Positions 7,865 through 16,604 are shown, numbered from the stretch's first letter. The stretch: 45,980 nt of DNA from an uncultured Victivallis sp. (GCA_944389815.1 CALXNS010000093.1:1-45980); one strand, 5' to 3'. The notes: generated from the letters alone by a model not told the origin. Numbers and translations: made by a program.

Positions 7865-9775
7865 ATGTGCGGCATTGCCGGAATCATCAATCATCACGCC
7901 GATCCTGACGCAGAAAAGAAAATCCGGGATATGAACTGGAGTCTGGCACACCGCGGCCCGGACGGTTCGGGGATTTTCACCAATGAAGAGGTCGCATTCG
8001 GGCACCGCCGCCTGGCGATCATCGACCCGGCCCGGGGCGGCCAGCCCATGACCAATGAAGACGGTTCGATCATCGTCATTCTCAACGGCGAAATCTACAA
8101 TTACCGGGAGTTGCGCAGGGAACTTCTCGCCCGCGGCCACGTCTTCAAGAGCGATTCGGACACCGAGGTTCTGGTGCATCTTTACGAAGAACTCGGATCC
8201 GAATGCGTCGCGATGCTTGACGGGATGTTCGCCTTTGCGATCTATAATCAGCGCTCCCACCGCGTCCTGCTCGCGCGCGACCGGATGGGAAAGAAGCCGC
8301 TGCTCTATTTCATGAACGGCGACACACTTGTATTTGCCAGCGAATTCCAGGCGCTCCGCCAGCACCCGGGCATGCCGCGCGAACTGGATATGAATGCGCT
8401 GAGTGATTTTCTCTCCTTTCATTATATCGCCTCCCCCAACACCGCCTACCGCAACGTGCGCAAACTTCCACCGGCACACCAGCTTGAATTCCGTCTCACG
8501 GACGGTACGGTGTCGATCCGCGGATACTGGCATCTGGATTATTCGCTCAAGAACGAGATATCGTTTGAGGACGCCGCGCATGAACTGCGCTCCTTGATGG
8601 AGAAGGCGGTCGAAAAACGGTTGATGTCGGATGTGCCGTCGGGGGTGTTTCTGTCCGGCGGCATCGATTCGACGATCGTCACCGCGCTGACGACCCGGCT
8701 GCGCGGCGACGCCGAAACCGAGGCATTCACAATCGGGTTCGCCGACTCCGCCTACGATGAACGGCACTACGCCCGAATCGCGGCACAATTCATCAACAAA
8801 CTGCATCCGGGAAAGCTTAAACATTTCGAATCGGAGGTGGACGCGAGCGATTTCTCTTTGCTGGAGAAACTTGCGGCTCATTTCGGAGAACCGTTCGGCG
8901 ACGCCTCGATGATTCCGACCTACCTGGTCAGCCGTTTTGCCGGCGAACGCATCCGCATGGCGCTCGGCGGCGACGGAGCGGACGAAATTTTCGGCGGTTA
9001 CGAGCGTTATGTGGCGATGCGCTATGCGGCGAAACTGGATTCCGTATGCCCGGCATTCGTGCGCCGGCCATTATTCCAGACCGGCTCGCTGCTGCTGCCG
9101 GATTCCGGAGAGCGCACGGTGAGCGGGCGGAGCCGACGGATGCTCCAACTGCTGGGATGTCCCCCGGAACTGCGTTATTTCAAGGTTTTCGACCACGCAC
9201 CGCAGGAATGCAAACGGCGGCTCTTCGGCGAACGTTTCCGGACGGCGCTGGCACACGATTCCAGCGAAATTTTCGCACAGCGCCTCTGGGAACTTACTGC
9301 TCCGGATCCGGTGGAACGCCTGGCGGAACTCGATGTTCACACCTATCTGGCCAACGACATTCTCCCCAAGGTGGACATCAGTTCGATGGCGGCATCGCTG
9401 GAGGTACGATCGCCATTCCTCGATCGCGAGGTGGTGGAGTTCGCGGCGAAGCTGCCGCAGGAATACAAACTTTCCGGCAGAAGGCGTAAACACATTCTGC
9501 GTGCGGCATTTGCCGATCTCCTGCCACCGGAGGTGGAACGCCGCCCCAAGAAGGGCTTCGGAGTTCCGGTCGCCCGCTGGCTGCGGCGCGACTGGCGGAA
9601 TCTCGCACGCGAGGCGCTCTTCGATTCGCCGCTGACCCGGGACGGGTTCTGCAACGAAAAAGAACTCGAACGCCTCTGGGAGGAACATCAATCCGAACGG
9701 CGGGATCACAGCTATCTGCTCTGGGGCGTAATGAATCTCGCCATGTTCCTGACGCGGGAAAATGAATCGCATTGA
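7865..9775 (+). CDS. asnB: Asparagine synthase (glutamine-hydrolysing)
   Basis: Makes asparagine from aspartate, ATP and glutamine. The N-terminal class II amidotransferase domain requires Cys2 as nucleophile, which fixes the start at ATG 7865 (MCGIAGI) with GGGA just upstream. Domain blocks: HRGPDGSG, GHRRLAIIDP, LNGEIYNYRELR and DRMGKKPLLY. The ATP-pyrophosphatase loop is SGGIDST (about 264-270). Further C-terminal signatures are MALGGDGADEIFGGYERY and SMAASLEVRSPFLD. The length of 636 aa is usual for the B-type enzyme. It is followed by trxB 29 nt downstream in the same direction. Some members of this family serve surface-polysaccharide or peptide modification instead; nothing here favours that. 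Confidence 0.93.
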   Translation: MCGIAGIINHHADPDAEKKIRDMNWSLAHRGPDGSGIFTNEEVAFGHRRLAIIDPARGGQPMTNEDGSIIVILNGEIYNYRELRRELLARGHVFKSDSDTEVLVHLYEELGSECVAMLDGMFAFAIYNQRSHRVLLARDRMGKKPLLYFMNGDTLVFASEFQALRQHPGMPRELDMNALSDFLSFHYIASPNTAYRNVRKLPPAHQLEFRLTDGTVSIRGYWHLDYSLKNEISFEDAAHELRSLMEKAVEKRLMSDVPSGVFLSGGIDSTIVTALTTRLRGDAETEAFTIGFADSAYDERHYARIAAQFINKLHPGKLKHFESEVDASDFSLLEKLAAHFGEPFGDASMIPTYLVSRFAGERIRMALGGDGADEIFGGYERYVAMRYAAKLDSVCPAFVRRPLFQTGSLLLPDSGERTVSGRSRRMLQLLGCPPELRYFKVFDHAPQECKRRLFGERFRTALAHDSSEIFAQRLWELTAPDPVERLAELDVHTYLANDILPKVDISSMAASLEVRSPFLDREVVEFAAKLPQEYKLSGRRRKHILRAAFADLLPPEVERRPKKGFGVPVARWLRRDWRNLAREALFDSPLTRDGFCNEKELERLWEEHQSERRDHSYLLWGVMNLAMFLTRENESH

Positions 9776-9804
9776 ACATCTTTCGCGAAGAGGAGAGACT
9801 CGAT

Positions 9805-10734
9805 ATGAAACAGGAAAAACTGGTGATCGTCGGCAGCGGTCCGGCGGGTTACACGGCGGCGGTCTACGCGTCGCGCGCCAACTTGAATCCGGTGCTTTAC
9901 GCCGGAAACGTTCCCGGCGGACTGCTTACGCAGACCACGGAGGTGGAAAATTTCCCCGGATTTCCCGAAGGAATTCAGGGGTTCGACCTGGTGATGGCCA
10001 TGCAGCAGCAGGCGGAACGTTTCGGCACCAGGGTTGAATATGATTCGGTCGTGAAATTTGAACTCACCGACGGCGGCGTCCAGACCCTCCATCTTGAATC
10101 CGGAGAAATCGTCGAGACGCGGGCGCTCATCCTCGCCACCGGTGCAAGTCCGCGTTATCTGGGACTGCCCGCGGAGGAGCGGTTGCGCAATCACGGGGTT
10201 TCCGCATGCGCCACCTGCGACGGAGCGTTCTACAAGGACGTACCGGTCGTGGTCATCGGCGGCGGTGATTCGGCGATGGAGGAGGCGATATTCCTGACGC
10301 GTTTCGCGAGTAAAGTTTACGTCATCCACCGCCGGGATGCGCTGCGCGCGTCGCCGATCATGGCCGAACGCGCTCAAGCCAACGCGAAAATCGAATTCGT
10401 CTGGAACAGCGAAGTGGAGGATATTCTCGGCCAGGATCACGTCGAAGGTGTCCGGCTCCGCAACAACCGCGACAATTCCGTGCGGGAGATTGCATGCCGC
10501 GGTTATTTCGCAGCACTCGGTCACGTGCCCAACACGCTCCTCGTCAAGGAGTTCATCGCCACGGACGAAAAGGGCTACATTAAAGTTGCCCCGGACCGTT
10601 CGCTCACGACGCTGGCCGGGGTCTTCGCCGCGGGGGATTGCGCCGATCCGCACTATCGTCAGGCGATCACCGCTGCCGGAATGGGCTGCAAGGCGGCGAT
10701 GGATGCGGAGCGCTATCTTGAATCGCTTGCGTGA
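9805..10734 (+). CDS. trxB: Thioredoxin-disulfide reductase
   Basis: Flavoenzyme passing electrons from NADPH to thioredoxin. Features in order: FAD dinucleotide fold GSGPAGYTAAVYASRA; GGLLTQTTEVENFPGF; the redox pair in CATC (C135 and C138); NADPH-binding GGGDSAMEEA followed by HRRD; and C-terminal GVFAAGDCAD. The start is the ATG at 9805 with GAGGAGA at ideal spacing; further in-frame upstream codons lack this site. About 309 aa, normal. It follows asnB and overlaps the presumed TTG start of the YgjP-like gene. Confidence 0.95.
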   Translation: MKQEKLVIVGSGPAGYTAAVYASRANLNPVLYAGNVPGGLLTQTTEVENFPGFPEGIQGFDLVMAMQQQAERFGTRVEYDSVVKFELTDGGVQTLHLESGEIVETRALILATGASPRYLGLPAEERLRNHGVSACATCDGAFYKDVPVVVIGGGDSAMEEAIFLTRFASKVYVIHRRDALRASPIMAERAQANAKIEFVWNSEVEDILGQDHVEGVRLRNNRDNSVREIACRGYFAALGHVPNTLLVKEFIATDEKGYIKVAPDRSLTTLAGVFAAGDCADPHYRQAITAAGMGCKAAMDAERYLESLA

Positions 10735-11434
10735 CAGCGCAAGTGCGACATCCTTCTTCCGGCCGGAAGAAGGTTCATGGGATGTCGTCGAGTCGCCGCG
10801 CCGGAAACATCCGGCGTTGAGCATCGATCCGGAGAGCGGCCGGCTTCAGCTGCATCTGCCGCCGGGCTTCCCGCGCCAATGGATTCCGCGGCTGCTCGAA
10901 GACAATGCGCCGCTGGTCGAACGGTTGTTTCGCCGCCACGAAAAACGGATGGCCCGCCGACCGCGGTTCGAATTCAACGAAAACGGCCGCTTTCTCTACC
11001 TCGGCGAGTGGTATCCGCTGCGTTTCAGCCGCCGGGTGTCGGCTTTCGACGGCGCATTCCTGGTTCCGGCCGGCACTATCGATGAAGTGAAGGCGGCGCT
11101 GGAACAACTCTACCGCCGCCTCGCACGTGAACTTTTCAGCCGTAAAGTGATGCAGTTCGCCCTTCTGCACGATCTGCATCCGGGCACGGTATCGATCAAC
11201 GGCGCCGTGGGGCGCTGGGGTTCGTGTTCGTCCACCGGGAATCTGCATTTCAGCTGGCGTCTGCTGCAATGCCCGGAAACGGCGGTGGATTACGTCATCA
11301 TCCATGAACTGGCACATTTACGGGAACTCAATCACTCCGCGCGTTTCTGGAATGTCGTGCGCAGCATGTGCCCGGAATACGAACAAATCAACCGTCACCT
11401 CACCCGTCACGCCGCCGATTATCGCGGCTGGTGA
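10718..11434 (+). CDS. YgjP-like (SprT/WLM-type) zinc metallopeptidase domain protein
   Basis: A protein of about 238 aa of the YgjP-like metallopeptidase family. The C-terminal half holds SINGAVGRWGSCSSTGNLHFSWRL-type family residues and the zinc motif HELAHLRELNHSARFW, giving HExxH plus a downstream His, followed by a conserved HLTRHAADYRGW-like tail. No in-frame ATG precedes the conserved N-terminal part. The best start is TTG at 10718, with GGAG seven nt upstream inside trxB; TTG 10727 is a second choice. The frame thus overlaps the end of trxB. Its 3' end overlaps the convergent phoR-like gene by 16 nt. The cellular substrate is unknown. Confidence 0.8.
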   Translation: MNRLRDSASATSFFRPEEGSWDVVESPRRKHPALSIDPESGRLQLHLPPGFPRQWIPRLLEDNAPLVERLFRRHEKRMARRPRFEFNENGRFLYLGEWYPLRFSRRVSAFDGAFLVPAGTIDEVKAALEQLYRRLARELFSRKVMQFALLHDLHPGTVSINGAVGRWGSCSSTGNLHFSWRLLQCPETAVDYVIIHELAHLRELNHSARFWNVVRSMCPEYEQINRHLTRHAADYRGW

Positions 11435-13233
11435 ATTTCCAATCCCGCCCGGAGCGGAAGCCGGAGCGTAAAACAACACCCCTCCCCGGGACGGCTGGTC
11501 GCTTCGGCACTGCCGTGATGAAGCTGCGCAATGTGTTTGACGATCGCAAGTCCGAGACCGGTGCCGCCGGCTTTGCGGCTGCGGGCCTTGTCCACCCGGT
11601 AAAAACGTTCAAAAATTCTGGCGAGATGTTCGGGAGCGATGCCGCAGCCGTGATCGATCACGTCGATCCGGGCGAATCCATCCTCCTCGGAAACGCGTAC
11701 GACAATACGTTCCTTTTCACCGCTGTGCCGGATGGCGTTATCGATCAGATTGAAACACGCCTGTTCGATCAATTCGGCATCGGCGGCGACCACGGGATGG
11801 GCCTCAAAACGGCTTACGATCTCTACCTGAGGCACATCGACCCTGGCTTGAGCCAGTTTCAACGCCGCCTGCACAGGCTGGGTAAGATCGATCGGCACCA
11901 TGTTGTAGACATCATCCACGGAACGGCATTCGAGCTTCGACAAACTGAGGATATCCTGCACGAGCGAATTGAGCCGTTCGGCGTGAACGGTGATGATCCG
12001 CATGAATTTTTCCGCGGCCTCCGGATCGGCGATGGCGCCGTCCTGAAGAGTTTCGACCGCGCCGCGGATTGCGGTCAACGGAGTTTTGATCTCATGGGAG
12101 ACATTGGCGACGAAATCCCTCCGGAAATTCTCCAGTTTTTTCAATTGCGTCCGATCGTATGCCACCAGCATTATGCCGCAGGAATCCGCCTTTCCCTCTT
12201 CCCAGCGAAGTTGGGAACCGCGCACCCGCAACTCCCTGTCGCCGCCGGGCAGCCGCAGCGAAAATTCCGTCTCCTGCGGTTCCTCGCATTCGCCCAGGCG
12301 CGACAGAAACACCCCCAGTTCCCCGGAACGGACGAGGCCGCGGAACGATTTTCCGACTGCCCCTTCCGGAAGTTGAAAAATTCGTCTGGCGGCGAGATTC
12401 AAATCGAGAATGTTCTCCTGCGGATCGAGTACGACCACTCCTTCCGCCAATGCGGAAAAGATCGCATCGCGTTCCTTTTTCTCGCGGGAAATCTCCCGGA
12501 TGCGGCATTTCAATTCCTCGGCCATCCGGCTGAGTGCGAGCGCCAACTCCCGAATGGCGCCGCGTCCCGGCACCGGAAGTCGTACATCGAATTCGCCGCC
12601 GGCAATCCGCGCGGCCGCCGCGCACAACTTCCGAACCGGGCGGCTGATCGTCCGGAAAATAATCAAACTGATCAGAAACGACGCCAGCGCCGTCACCAGC
12701 ACCGCGAAGAAAACATCAATCCGCGCCCGCGCCAGCAACGCATCAAGCTGATGAATTGAAAATGCGGTACGCAGAACATAAAGTTCACCGTTCTCCATTT
12801 CGATCGGCAATGCACAATAAATCAATCTCTGGCCGAGCGTCGTACTGTAGCGCACCGCCTGATAGACACCGTCCCCGGCGCGGAACGCCTCCAGTGCGCC
12901 GACGATTTCCGGTCGTGTAAGATGATTGTCCATCCGCCGGTACGGTTCCTCGGTATCCGCCAGCACGGTTCCATCCGGAGCGACGATCGTAATCCTCGTA
13001 TCGCTGTCCCGTCCTTCCCGGGTACAGAATTCCCGCAACGCCTCCCATGTTCCGGCGTTGATTTGTTTCTCGACCTCTCGGGAGAGCAATTTTCCGCGTG
13101 CAAGCAATTCCCGCTGGGCGTGTTCCACATAGAGCTCCTCCAGCGAAACCGACTGCCGCCAGAAGAAGAACAACATTCCCAGCACCGCCAGCAGAAAAAT
13201 CAACGGCCACGACAGAATGAATCCGATTTTCAT
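11419..13233 (-). CDS. phoR: PhoR-type sensor histidine kinase
   Basis: Membrane sensor kinase of 604 aa. TM1 is at about 7-24 and TM2 at about 173-194, enclosing a ~145-residue extracytoplasmic sensor domain (TRITIVAPDGTVLADTEEPY, as in PhoR/WalK sensors). HAMP follows (about 195-245), then PAS (255-365), then HisKA with the phospho-acceptor H380 in VSHEIKTPL. HATPase boxes: LIDNAIRHS, DHGCGIAPEH, FERFYRVDK and GGTGLGLAIVKHI. The gene lies 39 nt after phoB, with GGAGGTG before the ATG. Layout and adjacency fit the phosphate-type PhoB/PhoR pair, but a WalK-like envelope stimulus is equally possible since no pst genes are in view. Confidence 0.85.
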   Translation of the reverse strand: MKIGFILSWPLIFLLAVLGMLFFFWRQSVSLEELYVEHAQRELLARGKLLSREVEKQINAGTWEALREFCTREGRDSDTRITIVAPDGTVLADTEEPYRRMDNHLTRPEIVGALEAFRAGDGVYQAVRYSTTLGQRLIYCALPIEMENGELYVLRTAFSIHQLDALLARARIDVFFAVLVTALASFLISLIIFRTISRPVRKLCAAAARIAGGEFDVRLPVPGRGAIRELALALSRMAEELKCRIREISREKKERDAIFSALAEGVVVLDPQENILDLNLAARRIFQLPEGAVGKSFRGLVRSGELGVFLSRLGECEEPQETEFSLRLPGGDRELRVRGSQLRWEEGKADSCGIMLVAYDRTQLKKLENFRRDFVANVSHEIKTPLTAIRGAVETLQDGAIADPEAAEKFMRIITVHAERLNSLVQDILSLSKLECRSVDDVYNMVPIDLTQPVQAALKLAQARVDVPQVEIVSRFEAHPVVAADAELIEQACFNLIDNAIRHSGEKERIVVRVSEEDGFARIDVIDHGCGIAPEHLARIFERFYRVDKARSRKAGGTGLGLAIVKHIAQLHHGSAEATSRPGEGCCFTLRLPLRAGLEIHQPR

Positions 13234-13272
13234 GTTCGACCACCTCCGTTCCTGGATGCGCCGGCTCCGCGC

Positions 13273-13998
13273 TCACTCTTCCTGCCGGTAATCCGACGCG
13301 AAACGATACCCGACGCCGCGCACCGTTTCAATCATGCCGCCGTGACGGCCGAGTTTCCGGCGCAGACTGACCATCTGCACATCGATGGCCCGTTCGGTTA
13401 CCGGATAGTCCTCTCCTTTGACCTCGTTGACGATCTGGCTCCGGGTAAACACCCAGCCGGGACGCCGGGCAAGCAGATAGAGTATCTCGAATTCGGAGAA
13501 GGTCAAATTCAGCGGTACGCCATCGAGCAGCGCCTCTCGTGTACCACGATTCATCATCAATGCGCCGCGTTTCAGCGCCGCTGCGGCGTTGCCTGCGGCA
13601 TCCTCGGGCTGGGTCGAACCGGAAACCCGACGCAGCACGGAGTGGATTCTCGCAACCAGAACTTTGGTGCTGAACGGCTTGGCGATATAATCATCTGCGC
13701 CCATTTCCAATCCTACTACGACATCGCTCTCCTCGGATTTCGCCGTGAGCATGATAATCGGGATCAACGCCGTCCGATGATCGCTCTTCAAATGGCGGCA
13801 GACGGCAAGTCCGTCCATGCCCGGCAGCATCAAATCGAGCAGAATCAGATCCGGAGCGAATTCGGCGACCGCAGTCAACGCCTCCTCGCCGGAGTCGCAG
13901 CACCGTACCCGGTCAAACCCTTCTTTCTGCAGATTATAACGGATCAACTCCTGAATGGCGTCTTCATCTTCAACGACCAGAATTTTTTCTTTGCCCAT
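13273..13998 (-). CDS. phoB: PhoB-type OmpR-family response regulator
   Basis: Transcription factor (241 aa). The N-terminal receiver domain has D55 as phosphorylation site (LILLDLMLPGMDG), acidic pair E11/D12 region, and K in YIAKPFS. A linker is followed by the winged-helix domain with LTFSEFEILYLLARRPGWVFTRSQIV and the C-terminal VRGVGYRF signature. AGGAGA sits 9 nt before the ATG. First gene of the pair with the sensor kinase. A convincing Pho box was not found in the 107 bp upstream, so the regulon is not assigned from sequence. Confidence 0.88.
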   Translation of the reverse strand: MGKEKILVVEDEDAIQELIRYNLQKEGFDRVRCCDSGEEALTAVAEFAPDLILLDLMLPGMDGLAVCRHLKSDHRTALIPIIMLTAKSEESDVVVGLEMGADDYIAKPFSTKVLVARIHSVLRRVSGSTQPEDAAGNAAAALKRGALMMNRGTREALLDGVPLNLTFSEFEILYLLARRPGWVFTRSQIVNEVKGEDYPVTERAIDVQMVSLRRKLGRHGGMIETVRGVGYRFASDYRQEE

Positions 13999-14106
13999 TG
14001 GTCCATCTCCTGTTGTTGCCGTTTAAAATACATCGGAAACATTACAGAAAAATGCAGCATCGGTTAGAATTACGTTAAAAATCGGAACGCCGGTCCCGGA
14101 AACGGT

Positions 14107-15516
14107 TCAATTTTTCCTGATCCGGTAAGCTCCGCCGGGCACATCCTCGATCAGGTAGCCGAGGCTGGCAATTTCGTCGCGCAAGCGGTCGCTTTCGGCA
14201 AAATTCTTCGCTTTTCTGGCGGTGACGCGCGCCTCGGCCAGAGCGGTCACCTCCGCGGGGATTTCCAATTCGGCGGAGACATCGACCGGCAGACAGCCGA
14301 AGATTCGGTTGAAACGGCAATATGCCTCAAGAATCCGTTCCGCACCGGCGGCGGAGAGCGTGCCGCTTTCCAGAAGTTTGTTCCCCGCGCGCTGGAGTTC
14401 GAAAAGTGCCGCCGTCGCTTCGGAGACATTCAAATCATCGGCCATCGCCGCATCGAACGCCTTGACTGCGGCGGCAACCGCCTCGGCGCATTCGCTGCCG
14501 TCACCGGGAGCGCGGCACTGTTTCAGACGGCGGAAGAATTCCGCGAACCGGTTCAGGGTTTCCCGGGCCTGTGCCAGTGCGTCGAAGGTGAAGTTCAACT
14601 TCTTGCGGTAATGGGCGCCGAGGAGCACCCAGCGGATTTCCGGACCGGTCCAGCCTTTTGCGAGCAGATCGCGGAGAGTGTAAAAGTTTCCGAGCGACTT
14701 GGACATTTTCTCGCCGTCAACCATCAAGTGAGCGCAATGGAGCCAGTAATTGACCCATTTTTTTCCGGAGGCCGCTTCACTCTGAGCGATTTCATCCTCG
14801 TGATGCGGGAACATGTTATCGACGCCTCCGGTATGGATATCGAAAGCGTCTCCGAGATATTTCATGGACATGGCGCTGCATTCGATGTGCCATCCGGGGC
14901 GTCCCTTTCCCCAGGGACTTTCCCAGGCGACGTCGCCGTCGTTTTCATCCCACGCCTTCCAGAGGGCGAAATCCGCGACGGAGTCCTTGGCGTATTCGTC
15001 ATTCTTGATCCGGACGCCGGAGCGCTGGTTTTCGCGATCGATGCGGGCGAGTTTGCCGTAGGCGGGAAATTTGTCGATGGAAAAATAGATGGATTTATCC
15101 TCGGCCTGATAAGCGTATCCCTTATCCATTAAAATTTGAATGAGTTCGATCATCTGCGGAATGTGATCGGTGGCGGCCGGATAGACGCTTGCCGGTTGGA
15201 TGGCGAGAGTTTTGAGGTCATCGAAAAAGGCCTGTTTATATTTTGCGGTAAAATCGCGCAGCGGAACTCCTTCCTTGCGGGAGTCGCGGATGGTTTTGTC
15301 GTCGACGTCGGTGAGGTTCATGACCTGTTTGACCTGAAGCCCGAAATATTCGAGCGTACGCCGCAGGAGATCTTCGAACATATACGCGCGGAAATTTCCG
15401 ATGTGGGCGAAATTATAAACGGTGGGGCCGCAGGTATACATGCCGACAAATCCCGGCTTGATCGGCTGGAATGGAACGACGCTCCGTTCCATGGTGTTGA
15501 AAAGTTTGATTTCCAT
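14107..15516 (-). CDS. cysS: Cysteinyl-tRNA synthetase
   Basis: Class I aminoacyl-tRNA synthetase charging tRNA-Cys. The active-site zinc cysteine and HIGH-type motif occur as MYTCGPTVYNFAHIGN. Others are LTDVDDKTIR, the WHIECSAMS block (zinc ligand region), HTGGVDNMFPHHEDE and the KMSKS loop as EKMSKSLGNF. The C-terminal part ends in AKNFAESDRLRDEI-like sequence, typical of CysS. The start is ATG 15516 (MEIKLFNT) with GAGG 9 nt upstream; the in-frame codon 15 nt earlier lies before this site. Length 469 aa, normal. No T-box is visible in the short leader. Confidence 0.96.
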   Translation of the reverse strand: MEIKLFNTMERSVVPFQPIKPGFVGMYTCGPTVYNFAHIGNFRAYMFEDLLRRTLEYFGLQVKQVMNLTDVDDKTIRDSRKEGVPLRDFTAKYKQAFFDDLKTLAIQPASVYPAATDHIPQMIELIQILMDKGYAYQAEDKSIYFSIDKFPAYGKLARIDRENQRSGVRIKNDEYAKDSVADFALWKAWDENDGDVAWESPWGKGRPGWHIECSAMSMKYLGDAFDIHTGGVDNMFPHHEDEIAQSEAASGKKWVNYWLHCAHLMVDGEKMSKSLGNFYTLRDLLAKGWTGPEIRWVLLGAHYRKKLNFTFDALAQARETLNRFAEFFRRLKQCRAPGDGSECAEAVAAAVKAFDAAMADDLNVSEATAALFELQRAGNKLLESGTLSAAGAERILEAYCRFNRIFGCLPVDVSAELEIPAEVTALAEARVTARKAKNFAESDRLRDEIASLGYLIEDVPGGAYRIRKN

Positions 15517-15563
15517 ATTCAGCAACCTCAAAATGAACGATGAAAGATTGATATTATTCTAAT

Positions 15564-15592
15564 AATGTACCCGTCTGAGGCGATATTTGCAA
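15564..15592 (-). promoter_or_regulatory. cysS promoter
   Basis: Minus strand: -35 TTGCAA (15587-15592), 17-nt spacer, -10 TACATT (15564-15569). Predicted start near 15557, about 40 nt before the ATG. Confidence 0.6.
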
Positions 15593-15620
15593 AAAAAAAG
15601 CGAATTTTTTTCCAAAAAGA

Positions 15621-15649
15621 TTTTACCTTTTGTGAAATTGAGCTATATT
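15621..15649 (+). promoter_or_regulatory. Possible tRNA-Ser promoter
   Basis: -10 TATATT (15644-15649), with a weak -35 candidate TTTTAC (15621-15626) at 17 nt. It sits 19 nt upstream of the tRNA 5' end, about the right distance, but the -35 match is poor. Confidence 0.35.
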
Positions 15650-15667
15650 AAGGGAAATCAAGCAGCC

Positions 15668-15757
15668 GGAGAGATGGCTGAGTGGTCGAAGGCGACGGTC
15701 TCGAAAATCGTTGTACGGGCAACTGTACCGAGGGTTCGAATCCCTCTCTCTCCGCCA
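15668..15757 (+). tRNA. tRNA-Ser (CGA)
   Basis: The acceptor stem GGAGAGA pairs with TCTCTCC. D arm GCTGAGTGGTCGAAGGC. Anticodon loop CTCGAAA with anticodon CGA (reads UCG). A long class II variable arm (TGTACGGGCAACTGTACC) forms its own stem. T arm GAGGGTTCGAATCCCTC. Discriminator G, and the 3' CCA is encoded. All features agree with a type II serine tRNA. Confidence 0.96.
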
Positions 15758-15788
15758 TTTACTTCTTTTCCCCGTGAAAAGAAGTAAA
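15758..15788. repeat. 13-bp perfect hairpin after the tRNA
   Basis: TTTACTTCTTTTC (15758-15770), a 5-nt loop, and GAAAAGAAGTAAA (15776-15788). It is AT-rich and starts directly at the tRNA 3' end. It is not a classical terminator by GC content, but may help 3' processing or termination. Confidence 0.55.
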
Positions 15789-15807
15789 ACAAGAAAAGCG
15801 AGTTGGC

Positions 15808-15835
15808 GCGGCAGTTTTCAACTGCCGCTTTTTTT
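15808..15835 (+). terminator. Rho-independent terminator of tRNA-Ser
   Basis: Stem GCGGCAG (15808-15814), loop of 7 nt, CTGCCGC (15822-15828), then seven T residues. Confidence 0.85.
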
Positions 15836-15878
15836 GCCGGGAATACTCCGCCTGCTGTTTTTATCCGGGAGAGAATTG

Positions 15879-15920
15879 CGAGTTGACACGGCTGTTCTCA
15901 ACTGCCGCTCTTTTTGTCGG
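15879..15920 (+). repeat. Diverged second copy of the tRNA terminator segment
   Basis: CGAGTTGACACGGCTGTTCT onward repeats the 15799-15840 segment with several substitutions. It includes the AACTGCCGC arm and a T-rich run, but the left arm has changed (CGGCTG), so the hairpin is weaker. It is a direct duplication about 81 bp downstream of the intact terminator. The rest of 15841-16030 shows no gene. Confidence 0.6.
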
Positions 15921-16034
15921 AGATCGATGGACGGCAGGTCGTGACCATCAGGCCATCCAGCCGTTACAGACGTTTCTACCACTTGCATGATTCTCGTTTG
16001 GGAAACAATGGCGATTTTCAAATGTAATACTATT

Positions 16035-16062
16035 TTGATTTGTCATGAACAAGTATTATATT
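16035..16062 (+). promoter_or_regulatory. Promoter of the AT-rich lipoprotein gene
   Basis: -35 TTGATT (16035-16040), 16-nt spacer, -10 TATATT (16057-16062). Predicted start near 16069. Confidence 0.45.
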
Positions 16063-16105
16063 TCTCGTAAATATGAAAAATATTTTGATGACGGCGGAGT
16101 TGCAA

Positions 16106-16462
16106 ATGAAAAAGATACCCGTATTGTTATTGTTTGCTCTGATATTGCTGACTGGATGTAATGATGCTTATGATATCAGAGTCTGCAATTCCTCTGGTGC
16201 TCCCATCCGGGATGTCGCACTTCAATGGGGAAATCTTTGTCCTGTTGGTAACATCACAAATGGTTCGCATGCAACTTTTTTATTTGCCAATGAGATAGAA
16301 CCTGATTACTTTGAAGAGACGATTGTTTCCTGGGTTGATGAGTCCGGCAATAAACATTCAAAAAAAGTATCGATTCCCCCCAGGCCGAAATTCAAACGGC
16401 CGCTTCTGATTTTCAATATTGGCAAAGACGAACAAGTTTCTGTTTTTTTAGATCAATTGTAA
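16106..16462 (+). CDS. Small lipoprotein of unknown function
   Basis: 118 aa. A short hydrophobic signal ends in a lipobox (LLTGC), so the mature protein would start at the lipidated Cys18. The start is ATG 16106 with GGAG six nt upstream; an in-frame ATG 33 nt earlier lacks such a site. The mature part (DAYDIRVCNSSGAPIRDVALQW, then a beta-rich stretch and FKRPLLIFNIGKDEQVSVFL) I do not recognise. Codon choice is clearly more AT-rich than in the neighbouring genes, which suggests recent acquisition or weak expression. It stands alone between a tRNA terminator region and oppositely oriented lipoprotein genes. Confidence 0.75.
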   Translation: MKKIPVLLLFALILLTGCNDAYDIRVCNSSGAPIRDVALQWGNLCPVGNITNGSHATFLFANEIEPDYFEETIVSWVDESGNKHSKKVSIPPRPKFKRPLLIFNIGKDEQVSVFLDQL

Positions 16463-16574
16463 TTGTATGATATCTATGATGTTATAGCTGTAAATCATCA
16501 TTTCTTTCCCAATTCGTGCTCCGCTGTCTCCGAAAAATGACATCTTAACAGCCCCATAACTGCTTTTTCACAAA

Positions 16575-16604
16575 TAAAAACGGATCGGGATTTCTCCCGA
16601 TCCG
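16575..16604 (-). terminator. Terminator of the paired lipoprotein genes
   Basis: Minus strand: perfect 10-bp stem CGGATCGGGA/TCCCGATCCG closed by a GAAA tetraloop (16581-16604), followed by TTTTTATTTG. Confidence 0.9.

Noticed and set aside
11368..12759. 463-codon open frame on the plus strand
   Set aside because: Antisense shadow of the phoR-like kinase in GC-rich DNA; no domain or ribosome site.
13999..14106. Pho box upstream of phoB
   Set aside because: CTGTAAT occurs once near 14040 but the second half-site does not match; not enough to claim autoregulation.
15517..15667. T-box leader for cysS
   Set aside because: The leader is only about 40 nt, with no stem I or antiterminator bulge.
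15587..15787. 66-codon frame over the tRNA
   Set aside because: It runs through tRNA-Ser and its 3' hairpin; a chance frame.
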